From: Streptacidiphilus anmyonensis
Lineage (GTDB): Bacteria > Actinomycetota > Actinomycetes > Streptomycetales > Streptomycetaceae
Reading direction: 5' to 3'
DNA length: 60,689 nucleotides
NCBI RefSeq assembly: GCF_000787855.1
Contig: NZ_BBPQ01000047.1
Location: 1 to 60,689 of the forward strand
Shown here: in pieces, positions 25,679 through 33,628 of the stretch
How positions within the stretch are numbered: the stretch's first letter is position 1
Layout of the letters: each line of letters opens with the position of its first letter
Notes under the pieces: generated by a model
Told to the model about the DNA's origin: nothing
The model's input: only the letters and a program-made list of their open reading frames with translations
The model's database searches: none
Translations under genes and position numbers: made by a program

Positions 25679-26272
25679 TCAGGACGTGTACGGGCTCTTC
25701 GTGCGGGCCTCCTTCAGGGCGTCGGCCCACCACTTCAGCTTGTCGATCATCACCTTGGCCGCGCCGTTGGTCCCGGCCGGGTCCGTCGGGTCACCGTTCT
25801 GGTCGAACTGGCCCCAGACGTTGTGCAGGCTGACGGCGTCGCGGATCGTCGTCGCGTGCACCTCGGCGAAGACCGGGCGCAGGTGCTCCACGGAGCGCAG
25901 GCCGCCCGACAGGCCGCCGTAGGAGACGAAGGCGACCGGCTTGGCGTGCCACTCGACGTTGTGCCAGTCGATCAGGTTCTTCAGCGAGGCCGGGTAGCTG
26001 TGGTTGTACTCCGGCGTGATCACGACGAACGCGTCGGCAGCCGCCAGGCGCTCCTTCACCGACTTCGCCACCTCCGCGGTCTCACCCGTGGGCTGCGCGC
26101 CGAAGGCCGGCAGGGCCATGGGCAGCGGCACCTCGATCAGGTCCAGCGCGTCCACCTCGAGGTCGGAGTGCTCACGCAGCTGCTCCAGAAACCACTTGGC
26201 GACGACCGGACCGAAACGTCCGTCGCGGACGCTTCCGATGATGACCGCGATTCGCAGGCGCTTCTCGGACAT
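25679..26272 (-). CDS. NADPH-dependent FMN/quinone reductase
   Basis: 197 residues, flavodoxin-like NADPH:FMN reductase family. N-terminal phosphate-binding loop GSVRDGRFG, mid-chain TPEYNHSYPASLKN and GGLSGGLRS segments are characteristic. It would reduce flavins or quinones with NADPH, a typical SoxR-controlled detoxification function. ATG at 26272 chosen for the GGGGAGG site just upstream; the frame stays open upstream but has no family similarity. Confidence 0.92.
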   Translation of the reverse strand: MSEKRLRIAVIIGSVRDGRFGPVVAKWFLEQLREHSDLEVDALDLIEVPLPMALPAFGAQPTGETAEVAKSVKERLAAADAFVVITPEYNHSYPASLKNLIDWHNVEWHAKPVAFVSYGGLSGGLRSVEHLRPVFAEVHATTIRDAVSLHNVWGQFDQNGDPTDPAGTNGAAKVMIDKLKWWADALKEARTKSPYTS

Positions 26273-26324
26273 GAAACCTCCCCATGGGCGACACGACGCC
26301 GACCGGACGACCGACTCGCAGTCG

Positions 26325-26355
26325 AGGCTACGAGTTGAACCTTGGTTGAGGTCAA
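26325..26355 (-). promoter_or_regulatory. SoxR-dependent promoter of the FMN reductase
   Basis: On the - strand: TTGACC (-35, 26355-26350), a 19-bp spacer, and TAGCCT (-10, 26330-26325). The long 19-bp spacer is the hallmark of MerR-family activated promoters, and it holds the dyad CCTCAACC-A-AGGTTCAA centred near 26342, close to known SoxR boxes. It lies 53 bp before the reductase start. Confidence 0.82.
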
Positions 26356-26408
26356 GCGCGTTAAGAATCTGACGGCCCGTCGCTCGTCGCTCACCGCCTG
26401 TCGCCTGG

Positions 26409-26461
26409 CGCCCGCCGCCCGCCGCCCGCCCGCGGAAGGCGGGCAGGCGGCGGGCGGGCAC
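26409..26461 (-). terminator. GC-rich terminator-like inverted repeat
   Basis: Runs of GCCCGCC on the left and GGCGGGC on the right with a GGAAG loop region form a long GC stem immediately downstream of the membrane protein gene that ends at 26473. It probably terminates that transcript. Confidence 0.6.
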
Positions 26462-26472
26462 CGCCGGGGGAG

Positions 26473-27342
26473 TCAGGAGAACCAGCGGCGGGGGTGGCGG
26501 GTGAGGGTGAAGCCGATGACGGCCGTCAGGCTCGCTGCGACCGCCCCTCCGCCGGTCCACCACCAGCGGGCGTTGCCCCCGGAGAAGAGACCGGAGGACG
26601 AGCCGGCCGCGGCCGGCGCCGCCGAGGCGGAGGCGGACGCTCCCTGCGCCGGGGAGCCGTCCGTGGCCGAGGGCGTGGCGCTCGCGCTGGGGCCCGCGGT
26701 GGGCAGGGAGAGCGGCGCGGACAGCGAACCGTCGGTGGACGCGTCGGAGCCCGACGGTGCGGTGAGGCTCAGTTGGGCGCTGACCGGCAGTCCCAGGTCC
26801 TGCTCGGCGAGGTCGCCGACCGTCAGCCGGACGTAGTACGTGCCCGGCAGCGGGTCGTCGGACCAGGTCTCGGCCCAGCTGCGGATCGTCGGCAGCGTGC
26901 AACTGAGCTGCACCGACGCGGAGTCGGTCGCAGCCTGTGCCTGCGGCGAGCCGCTGACGCAGGGTTGTGCGCGGCGCAGGCCGTCGTAGACGTCGAGCCG
27001 CCAGCCCTCCGCGCCCTGGCGCGGGGTGCTGCCGGACGGCAGTCGGACCGTCGCGGTGATGCTCGGGCTCTGACCGGTCTGCGCCTGGAAGGACCAGTAG
27101 AAGTAGTCGCCCACCGCGCCCTGCGCCTGGCCGCTCTGGCCGGACGCCAGCGCCCCTGCGGTGCGGAAAGAGGTCCCGGCCGAGGCCGGGCCCGCGCTCG
27201 TCGAGGACGAGGCGGAGGCGGACGGCGCCGCGGTGTCCGCGTGGGCGACGCCCCCGAGGAACGGGAGGGCGAGCAGGCCCAACGTGCCCGCCGTGCCCAG
27301 AAGTCGGGGCAGCAGTCGGGGCTGGGGTCGGGTCAGGGTCAC
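26473..27342 (-). CDS. Secreted/membrane-anchored partner of the VWA protein, unknown function
   Basis: 289 residues. Signal peptide ending near VAHADTA, an Ala/Ser linker, a beta-rich central domain (~50-205, with two Cys, GDYFYWSFQAQTGQ and DPLPGTYYVRLTVGD, resembling bacterial pre-peptidase or carbohydrate-binding sandwich folds), a Ser/Ala/Pro-rich linker and a C-terminal transmembrane segment with Arg-rich end. GTG start at 27342 with GGAGGG upstream, overlapping the VWA stop (GTGA). A surface protein acting with the VWA protein is likely. Confidence 0.7.
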   Translation of the reverse strand: MTLTRPQPRLLPRLLGTAGTLGLLALPFLGGVAHADTAAPSASASSSTSAGPASAGTSFRTAGALASGQSGQAQGAVGDYFYWSFQAQTGQSPSITATVRLPSGSTPRQGAEGWRLDVYDGLRRAQPCVSGSPQAQAATDSASVQLSCTLPTIRSWAETWSDDPLPGTYYVRLTVGDLAEQDLGLPVSAQLSLTAPSGSDASTDGSLSAPLSLPTAGPSASATPSATDGSPAQGASASASAAPAAAGSSSGLFSGGNARWWWTGGGAVAASLTAVIGFTLTRHPRRWFS

Positions 27343-28727
27343 GGTGCCCTCCACACGGCCACGCGCCACCGCGCGAGCCAGCCGAAGATCAGACCGGCCA
27401 CGAGGCCGATCAGTGCGAGCAGACCGACCAGCGCCCAACCGGATCCGAGCCACGACGCCCCGCCTCCCGACGCGGACGCGCCCGGGACGACGTCGATGCT
27501 GAGCTCGACGGGGAAGCCCGGCTGGTTGGCCGCCCCGGCGGTCGGCACGCTGAGGGCGTTGGCGACGGAGAGGCAGACCATGCCGTCGGAGGAGGTCGTG
27601 GTCGACGTCGTGGCCGTGGACGCCGTGGACGCCGTGGACGCCGTGGACGCCGGGGAGTCGGTCGGCGTGGTCGCCGTCGCGTCGCCGGCCGTCGCGGACG
27701 ACGGGTCGGCGCTCGCGTCCGCGACCGGGGCCTGGGCGCGGAGCCCGGTGGAGACGACGTCGTTGCGCCCGCTGTCCGCCCCGGCGGATCGGGCCAGTTC
27801 CCGGCCGTCGGCCGTGGTGGCGCGCATCGTGATGTCGTAGTGCGGCTCGACCTGGCGGTCGATGGCTATGGACGCCGACGCGCGCAGCTCCTGGCCGGCG
27901 GGCACGGCGACCCGGTACCAGCTGTCCTGCTGCGGGTTCTGCCGGTCGGTCCAGACGCCGGGCGTCAGCACCGGCGCCGTCGCGCACGCGTCGGTCCCGG
28001 TCGTGGGCGCAGGCGGGGTGGCGGTCTGTGTGGCGCCCGACTGGACCAGCTGGGTGAGCCGCGTGCTGAGCTCGCCCTCGGTCCGGACCTCGGTGTAGGT
28101 GCCGCCGGTGGCCTGGGCGATGCAGCTCAGCTGGCGGCGGACCTTGTCGTCCTCGGTCAGGCCGAGGGTGTCCACGGTCAGGTGCGTGCCGTCGGCCGCG
28201 AGGGCGCGTGCCACGTCGCAGGGGTCGGGCGGAGCGCAGTCGTCCTCGCCGTCGGTGACGAGCACGATGTGGCGGCTGGAGCTGTCGACGCCGAGGTCCT
28301 TGGCGGCGTCCCGCAGGGCCAGGCCGATCGGCGTCCAGCCGAGCGGGCGCAGCGTCGCGACGTCCGTCTTCATCTCGACCCGGTCCAGCGGGCCGATGGG
28401 CACCGCCAGTTGGGTGTCCTTGCAGCCGACGGCCTTGTCGTTCCCGGGGTAGGTCGCACCGATGGTGCGCAGGCCCACCTGGGCCTGGTCGGGCAGCGCG
28501 TCGACGACCTCGTCGAGCGCGTGCTGCGCGGCGGAGATGCGGCTCATGCCGCCGATGTCGGCGGTGCGCATCGAGCCGCTGACGTCGAGGATGAGCTCGA
28601 CCTTGGGCGGGGGTTGGGCGGTGGTGTCTGTGCTGTCCGCGCGGGCGGTCGTGGGGAGACCGCCCAGCAGGGCCAGTGCGGCGAGCCAGGCTGCTGTCCC
28701 GGCTGCCGCCCTTCGGAGGATGATCAC
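27339..28727 (-). CDS. Secreted VWA-domain membrane protein
   Basis: 462 residues. N-terminal signal peptide (to TTARADS), von Willebrand factor A domain ~40-215 with the MIDAS motif DVSGSM and the later TDGEDD metal segment, a C-terminal extracellular domain with a Ser/Thr/Ala low-complexity loop, and one transmembrane helix at the end (WALVGLLALIGLVAGLIFG). GTG start at 28727 with TCGGAGG-like context on the coding strand being weak. Operon with the following secreted protein. Substrate or ligand unknown. Confidence 0.85.
   Translation of the reverse strand: MIILRRAAAGTAAWLAALALLGGLPTTARADSTDTTAQPPPKVELILDVSGSMRTADIGGMSRISAAQHALDEVVDALPDQAQVGLRTIGATYPGNDKAVGCKDTQLAVPIGPLDRVEMKTDVATLRPLGWTPIGLALRDAAKDLGVDSSSRHIVLVTDGEDDCAPPDPCDVARALAADGTHLTVDTLGLTEDDKVRRQLSCIAQATGGTYTEVRTEGELSTRLTQLVQSGATQTATPPAPTTGTDACATAPVLTPGVWTDRQNPQQDSWYRVAVPAGQELRASASIAIDRQVEPHYDITMRATTADGRELARSAGADSGRNDVVSTGLRAQAPVADASADPSSATAGDATATTPTDSPASTASTASTASTATTSTTTSSDGMVCLSVANALSVPTAGAANQPGFPVELSIDVVPGASASGGGASWLGSGWALVGLLALIGLVAGLIFGWLARWRVAVWRAP
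27611..27652 (-). repeat. 9-bp tandem repeat in the VWA gene
   Basis: Unit GCCGTGGAC repeated about five times on the + strand; on the coding strand it encodes the Ser-Thr-Ala repeats of the extracellular linker. Probably variable in copy number between strains. Confidence 0.8.
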
Positions 28728-28887
28728 CGACTGATCGTACTGATCTTCGACAGGGCCTCGGTCGTCACCGGAGGCGGGGTCAACTGTTCTGCGTCCGCCC
28801 GTATTCGAGATCCGGGCTGTCGGCGTCGTACCTCGTCCGTATAGTCCGGGTCAGTTGATCGCCTCTGGCATCCGGGAGCCTTGAATC

Positions 28888-29907
28888 ATGGTGGACACGA
28901 CCCCGCGCCGTCGCACCGAGCTGCTGGAGCTGCACCCCGGGTTGGCGGCGTACGCCCGCACGGCGCTGCGCCTCCATCCGCGCGCCGGCAGCCCCACGGT
29001 CGGGGAGAGCTCCGTCGGCGGCCCTCTCGCCTGGCCCGCGAACGAGCCCTGGCCCACGTGCGCCGACGACCACGAAAGCGATGACGACCTCGAGAGCGAT
29101 GACGACCTCGAAGGCGATGAGGTGGGACCGGGCCTGGCCCCGCCGTCGCGTCCGACGCGTACCGTTCCGGCGGAACCGGTGGTCATGGCCTCCGTGCTGC
29201 AGCTGTACCGACGCGACCTCCCGGCCGGGCCGACGCCCCTGCCGGAGTGGATGTTCCCGGACGGCGCGGACCTCTTGCAGGTGCTGTGGTGCCCGAATCC
29301 GCACCCCGACACCTACGAGCCGCGGGTGCGACTGTACTGGCGCACCGCGTCGGAGCCGGGCGACCTGTTGGACGGCAACCCCTCGCTGAACCTCTTCACC
29401 CGCGACGCGGACGTCGACTTCACGCCGCGACCGTGCGTTCTCCATCCTGAAGTGGTCCAGGAGTATCCGCCGGTCTCCGTCGACGATCCGGACTCCGGGG
29501 AGTTCGAGGACACCCTGATCGGAATCCTCCCGGAACGGTTGGAGCGGAGCTGCGCCGGTTGGACCGTGAGCGGCGAGCCGCGTGGCCTCGACGACCAGCA
29601 CGACTACACCGACCATGCGGGCGCGCCCGGCTGGAAGCTGGGCGGATGGGTTCCGGCCGTGGGGTTCCTGCCCCCGCCTGCCGAGCACTGCTTCTGCGGC
29701 GCGCCCACCTTCCTGCTGCTCGGCGCGACCTCCGAGGCGCTCGGCGGCCCGTGGCTGCCCAGCGGTGATCCCGGCTTCGGGTGGGGCGATCCGGAGGAGT
29801 GGGACGACAACCGACCCACCGGCGTCTGGGGCGGGCGAGGAGGGCAGCTGTGGCTGCTGGGCTGCACCGACGACCCGGCCCACCCGATCCTCACCTACAC
29901 CGAGTGA
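28888..29907 (+). CDS. DUF1963-like (YwqG-type) protein
   Basis: 339 residues, cytoplasmic, rich in Asp, Pro and Trp. The pattern GGPLAWPANEPWPTC near the start, LQVLWCPNPHP in the middle and KLGGWVPAVGF followed by FLLLGATSE resembles the DUF1963 family, whose function is unknown. An acidic insert is made of an 18-bp tandem repeat (29077-29120). Single-gene transcription unit divergent from the VWA operon. Confidence 0.6.
   Translation: MVDTTPRRRTELLELHPGLAAYARTALRLHPRAGSPTVGESSVGGPLAWPANEPWPTCADDHESDDDLESDDDLEGDEVGPGLAPPSRPTRTVPAEPVVMASVLQLYRRDLPAGPTPLPEWMFPDGADLLQVLWCPNPHPDTYEPRVRLYWRTASEPGDLLDGNPSLNLFTRDADVDFTPRPCVLHPEVVQEYPPVSVDDPDSGEFEDTLIGILPERLERSCAGWTVSGEPRGLDDQHDYTDHAGAPGWKLGGWVPAVGFLPPPAEHCFCGAPTFLLLGATSEALGGPWLPSGDPGFGWGDPEEWDDNRPTGVWGGRGGQLWLLGCTDDPAHPILTYTE
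29077..29120 (+). repeat. 18-bp tandem repeat encoding acidic insert
   Basis: About two and a half copies of GAAAGCGATGACGACCTC (with single-base changes) give the ESDDDL repeats inside the DUF1963-like protein. Confidence 0.8.
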
Positions 29908-30033
29908 TCTCCCATCAGACTCGGGCAATTGGTTGGAACGGCGCAAAACCGACATAGCCCAAGCTTGTGTCCGAGCTCACAGGTTCGCGGCGGAACCGCG
30001 CGAAAACGCCCTGTCACCAGGCAGCTTGCGCGT

Positions 30034-30070
30034 TCCCTCGCGATGTGCGGCGCGTCGTGGTCGCGAGGGA
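30034..30070. promoter_or_regulatory. 10-bp inverted repeat upstream of the GH16 gene
   Basis: TCCCTCGCGA (30034-30043) and TCGCGAGGGA (30061-30070) with a 17-bp spacer, in the 291-bp gap before the glycosidase gene. It may be an operator for the glycosidase or the terminator of the gene before it. Confidence 0.45.
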
Positions 30071-30198
30071 CGGGGGCACGGAGGTTGCGCCCGTCCGGGC
30101 TCGTCGCGCAGGCTCCACCTGCATCGGGTCGTTCAGTCCGCTCCTGTCCGCGGTCGGCCCGGCACGTCGAGGGGGGACACGAAAGGTTCTCCCACGCC

Positions 30199-31608
30199 AT
30201 GCCCAATCAAGCGAAACACCGCCTCCGTCCTGCCAAGCGGATGAGGATGCTGGCCGCCACCGGGCTGGCCATGGCCACGGTGACCGCGGTCGCTGTCGGC
30301 GGCGCCAGTGCGGCACAGACGCACACGACCAACCGGGTCGTCGTCGACGGCCTGTCGCTCAGCCCGGCCTCCCCGGCCGCGGGCGCCTCGGTGACCGCCA
30401 CGGCCAAGGTGCATGCCACGCGCACCCTCCAGGTGCAGGCGCTCACTGTCGCGGTCCGGTCCGCGAGCGGAGCGCACTCCGACTTCCGGGCGTCCGGCCC
30501 CACCACGCTGGGCCCCTCCGAGACCGTGTTCACCCCGGCGAGCCGCACCTTCGCGGCCGGTGCGTACACCTACTACGTCGAGTACGAGACCGCCGACACG
30601 TGGCACCGGCTCACCCCGACGGGATCGTTCACGTCGAACGGCAGCACCGTCACGCCGACCTCCGCGGCGACTCCCGCCGCGAGCGCCACGCCGTCGTCGT
30701 CTCCGTCGTCCACGCCGTCGAACTCTCCGTCGTCCACGCCGTCGTCCTCGCCCTCGGTGTCGCCGAGCACGAGCATCACGAGCGCACCGACGACCTCCAC
30801 GCCCACGGCCCCGGCGAGCGCCTCAGCGACCGCTTCGGCTTCGGCCTCGGCCTCGGCTTCGGCCTCGGCTTCGGCCTCCGCTTCGGCGACGCCCAGCGCG
30901 ACCGCGACGACGTCCGCGGCGGGCCCGTCCCCGGTCGGGATCCCGGGTTCGTGGCACGAGGTGTTCGCCGACGAGTTCAACGGGACCAGCCTCGACACGT
31001 CGAAGTGGAACCCGAACTGGCTCGGCTGCGCGACCTGCACCACCCCGCCGGTCAACAGCAGCGAGCAGGACGCGTACGCGCCCTCGCAAGTCAGCGTCAG
31101 CGGCGGTTCGCTCCACCTGACCATGGCCCAGCAGTCCACCACCGTGAACGGCAAGACCTACCCGTACCGCTCCGGTCTGGTCGAGTCCAGCGGCAAGGCC
31201 CAGTTCACCTACGGCGCGTTCGAGGCCCGCATCTACCTGCCCGCCGGCAGCGGCGGCATCGCGAACTGGCCCGCGTTCTGGACGGACGGCCAGAGCTGGC
31301 CGACCGACGGTGAGATGGACGTGATGGAGGGCCTCGAAGGGGGCGCCTGCTACCACTTCCACTCCCCGTCCGGCGGCCCCGGCGGCTGCGCGTCCGGCGA
31401 CTACAGCGGGTGGCACACCTACGGCGCCGACTGGGAGCCCGGTTCCGTCACCTACTACTACGACGGCAAGGAGGTCGGCAAGATCACGACCGGCATCACC
31501 TCCGCGCCGCAGTACCTGATCCTGAACAACGGCCTGAACTCGTCCGACGCCCAGCCCGTGGCACCGTCCGACATGCAGGTCGACTACGTGCGCGTCTGGC
31601 AGCACTGA
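30199..31608 (+). CDS. Secreted family 16 glycoside hydrolase (beta-glucanase type)
   Basis: 469 residues. N-terminal signal peptide (hydrophobic core AATGLAMATVTAVAVGG), a beta-sandwich domain ~35-150, a long Ser/Thr/Pro linker ending in an (Ala-Ser)n stretch, then a GH16 catalytic domain (~250-469) with the signature EMDVME at residues 372-377 supplying the nucleophile and acid/base Glu. Likely hydrolyses beta-1,3(-1,4)-glucans outside the cell. ATG at 30199 after GAAAGG. Confidence 0.92.
   Translation: MPNQAKHRLRPAKRMRMLAATGLAMATVTAVAVGGASAAQTHTTNRVVVDGLSLSPASPAAGASVTATAKVHATRTLQVQALTVAVRSASGAHSDFRASGPTTLGPSETVFTPASRTFAAGAYTYYVEYETADTWHRLTPTGSFTSNGSTVTPTSAATPAASATPSSSPSSTPSNSPSSTPSSSPSVSPSTSITSAPTTSTPTAPASASATASASASASASASASASASATPSATATTSAAGPSPVGIPGSWHEVFADEFNGTSLDTSKWNPNWLGCATCTTPPVNSSEQDAYAPSQVSVSGGSLHLTMAQQSTTVNGKTYPYRSGLVESSGKAQFTYGAFEARIYLPAGSGGIANWPAFWTDGQSWPTDGEMDVMEGLEGGACYHFHSPSGGPGGCASGDYSGWHTYGADWEPGSVTYYYDGKEVGKITTGITSAPQYLILNNGLNSSDAQPVAPSDMQVDYVRVWQH
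30819..30894 (+). repeat. Hexanucleotide Ala-Ser microrepeat
   Basis: GCTTCGGCTTCG/GCCTCG units in tandem code for the (Ala-Ser)n linker between the N-terminal and catalytic domains of the GH16 enzyme. Confidence 0.85.
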
Positions 31609-31635
31609 CCCGGACGGCGAAGCCGGGGAAGGCAG

Positions 31636-31684
31636 GTGCGCGGTGTCCGGAGAGGCGAAGGCAGCCCCTCCGGACACCGCGCAC
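31636..31684. terminator. Strong bidirectional terminator
   Basis: Perfect 17-bp stem, GTGCGCGGTGTCCGGAG at 31636-31652 and its complement at 31668-31684, loop 15 nt. It separates the convergent GH16 gene (+) and dimethylargininase-like gene (-). Confidence 0.88.
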
Positions 31685-31698
31685 GTGTGGTGCGGGCG

Positions 31699-32523
31699 TC
31701 AGGCGGCCGTGCGGAGTTCGAGCGTGCAGCACTTGACGCTGCCGCCCCCCTTGAACAGCTCCGAGAGGTTGATCGGACGCGGCGTGAAGCCGTGCTCGCG
31801 CAGGCGCTCGGCCAGCGCGTGCGCCGTCTCGGCGAGGAAGACGTTGCGGCCGTCGCTCAGCGCGTTGAGGCCGAACGCCTCCGCGTCGTCCGCGGTGGCC
31901 AGGATGGCGTCGGGGAAGAGGCGCTCGAGGGTGGCGCGGCTCTCGTCGGAGAAGGCGCCGGGGTTGTACATGATCTCGTCCCCGTCGAGCACGGCCAGCG
32001 CGGTGTCGAGGTGGTAGAAGCGCGGGTCGACCAGCTCCAGGCTGACCACGGGGCGGCCGAAGTACTCCTCCGCCTCGCGGTGGCCCTCGGCGGTGCTGCG
32101 GAAGCCGTGGCCGGCCAGGATGTAGGAGCGCGTGGTGAGCAGGTCGCCCTCGCCCTCGTTGAGGTGGCGGGGTTCCAGGGTGTCCGTGAAGCCGTTGTGC
32201 CGGAACCAGTTCAGATACGCCGCTCCCTCCGCCGCACGCTCCTCGTTGCGGAAGCGCGCGCCTAGGACCTTGCCGTCCACGACGGTGGCGCCGTTGGCGG
32301 CGTAGACCATGTCCGGGAGACCGGGGAGCGGGTCGATCAGCTCGACCGTGTGACCGGCCTCGACCAGGGCGCCGTGGAGCCGCTCCCACTGGGAGACGGC
32401 GAGTCCGGTGTCGACCGGCACGACCGGGTCCATCCATGGGTTGATCGCGTAGGTGACCTCGAAGAAGTCGGGGCGGCACATCAGGTAGCGGCGGGGCCTG
32501 GGGGTGCGGGAGGCGACGGGCAC
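31699..32523 (-). CDS. Dimethylarginine dimethylaminohydrolase (DDAH)-like amidinohydrolase
   Basis: 274 residues, pentein fold. The early substrate segment MCRPDFFEVTYAINPWM, the HLDTALAVLD His segment and the C-terminal catalytic Cys in GGSVKCCTLELR match DDAH/amidinotransferase enzymes, which hydrolyse methylated arginine or arginine-like guanidino groups to citrulline. GTG start at 32523 with GGAGAA upstream. No clear link to either flanking cluster. Confidence 0.88.
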   Translation of the reverse strand: MPVASRTPRPRRYLMCRPDFFEVTYAINPWMDPVVPVDTGLAVSQWERLHGALVEAGHTVELIDPLPGLPDMVYAANGATVVDGKVLGARFRNEERAAEGAAYLNWFRHNGFTDTLEPRHLNEGEGDLLTTRSYILAGHGFRSTAEGHREAEEYFGRPVVSLELVDPRFYHLDTALAVLDGDEIMYNPGAFSDESRATLERLFPDAILATADDAEAFGLNALSDGRNVFLAETAHALAERLREHGFTPRPINLSELFKGGGSVKCCTLELRTAA

Positions 32524-32624
32524 GGCGGATTCTCCGGATTCGGTACTCGGGCTTGTTGGTTGGAGCCTGTGGGTCGGGAGTAGGGACTCGGGATCGTCGG
32601 GACAGTGGGTGTGGGTGCGCCGGC

Positions 32625-32966
32625 TCAGATCAGGCCGTGACGCAGGCCGTGGGCCACGGCGTGCGCGCGGTTGCGGGCCTGGAGTCGGGACATCAGGTCG
32701 TAGATCGTGTTCTTGACGGTGTGTTCGGAGCAGCGCAGCGTCCTTGCGATCACCGCGTTGCCGTGTCCCTCCGCCATCAGGTCGAGCACCGCCGTCTGGC
32801 GTGACGTCAGAACTGGTCTACCCGCGCCGTGCTGCCACATGTGCGACGGTTTGATCGCGCCCGCGCCCGCGGCGGCCTCGGTGGGGCCGTTGGCCAGCAG
32901 TTGGGTGAGCGCCGAGTACGGCATGCGGACCGCCCCGCAGGGCGACCGGTGGGAGGTCGGGTTCAC
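32625..32966 (-). CDS. Small LuxR-type HTH regulator
   Basis: 113 residues. A short N-terminal region, then a complete LuxR HTH (LTSRQTAVLDLMAEGHGNAVIARTL and TVKNTIYDLMSRLQARNRAHAVAHGL). There is no receiver domain. The C-terminal RNRAHAVAHGLRHGLI closely matches RNRAHAVAYALRAGML of the gene before it, so the two are paralogues. GTG start overlapping the preceding stop (GTGA). Confidence 0.85.
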   Translation of the reverse strand: MNPTSHRSPCGAVRMPYSALTQLLANGPTEAAAGAGAIKPSHMWQHGAGRPVLTSRQTAVLDLMAEGHGNAVIARTLRCSEHTVKNTIYDLMSRLQARNRAHAVAHGLRHGLI

Positions 32967-33628
32967 AGCATCCCCGCTCGGAGTGCGTAGGCGACGGCGT
33001 GGGCGCGGTTGCGCAGCCGGAATCTCTGGGTGATGTCGTGCAGCACGGTGGTGACCGTGCGCGGCGAGTAGGCGAGGTGGGTGGCGATCTCGCTGGTCTC
33101 GTGGCCCTCGGCGACCATCTGGAGCACGGCGCGCTCGCGGTCCGACAGCCCCGAGACGACGCCCGCGCGGTCGCGGTCGCCCCTGGCGGACAGGGAGGCG
33201 ACCCCGGAGCGGCCGAGGACCTGCTCGAAGAGATCCGGCGAGAGGGTGCAGTCCCCGTGGGCCGCCGCCAGGACGGCCTCGGTGAGCCGTGCCGGGTCCG
33301 CCTCGCGGCGCAGCAGCAGCGCGCGGGCGCCGGCGGCGAGGGCGTGGAGGGCGTCGGCCGCGGCCAGCTCCCCGGCGACCAGCACGACGGCGGGGCGCGC
33401 GGCCGTCTCCCTGGCCGCGCGCAGCAGCTCCAGCTCCGCGTGGCCGAAGCGGTCGACGGTCAGCACGACGACGGCGGGGGTCTGGAGGACGGCGGTTCCC
33501 GCGGACCCACCCTCAGCGGCGGTCGTGGGGAGGGTCGTCAGCTGCGGACTGAGCCCCAGGGCGCTGAGCGTTCCCGCTTCGAGCACCGGGTCGAGGGCGA
33601 CGACGCGGACGGGTACGGGTTCTGCCAT
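32963..33628 (-). CDS. LuxR-type response-regulator-like protein
   Basis: 221 residues. Residues ~1-130 look like a degenerate receiver domain (VVALDPVLEAGTLSALGL, AVVVLTVDRFG, PAVVLVAGELAAADALHALAAGARALLLR) whose acidic pocket is not convincing, so phosphorylation is doubtful. Residues ~155-221 are a LuxR HTH. No sensor kinase is adjacent. With the next gene it forms a two-regulator operon divergent from the lanthipeptide synthetase gene, and it is a candidate controller of that locus. Confidence 0.85.
   Translation of the reverse strand: MAEPVPVRVVALDPVLEAGTLSALGLSPQLTTLPTTAAEGGSAGTAVLQTPAVVVLTVDRFGHAELELLRAARETAARPAVVLVAGELAAADALHALAAGARALLLRREADPARLTEAVLAAAHGDCTLSPDLFEQVLGRSGVASLSARGDRDRAGVVSGLSDRERAVLQMVAEGHETSEIATHLAYSPRTVTTVLHDITQRFRLRNRAHAVAYALRAGML

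Noticed and set aside
27611..27652. CRISPR-like short repeats
   Set aside because: Units are 9 bp, contiguous and in coding frame, with no spacers. No CRISPR array or cas gene seen in the window.
29929..30198. Longer GH16 protein starting near 29929
   Set aside because: The signal peptide begins right after the ATG at 30199, which has its own ribosome site; a 90-residue extension would bury it.
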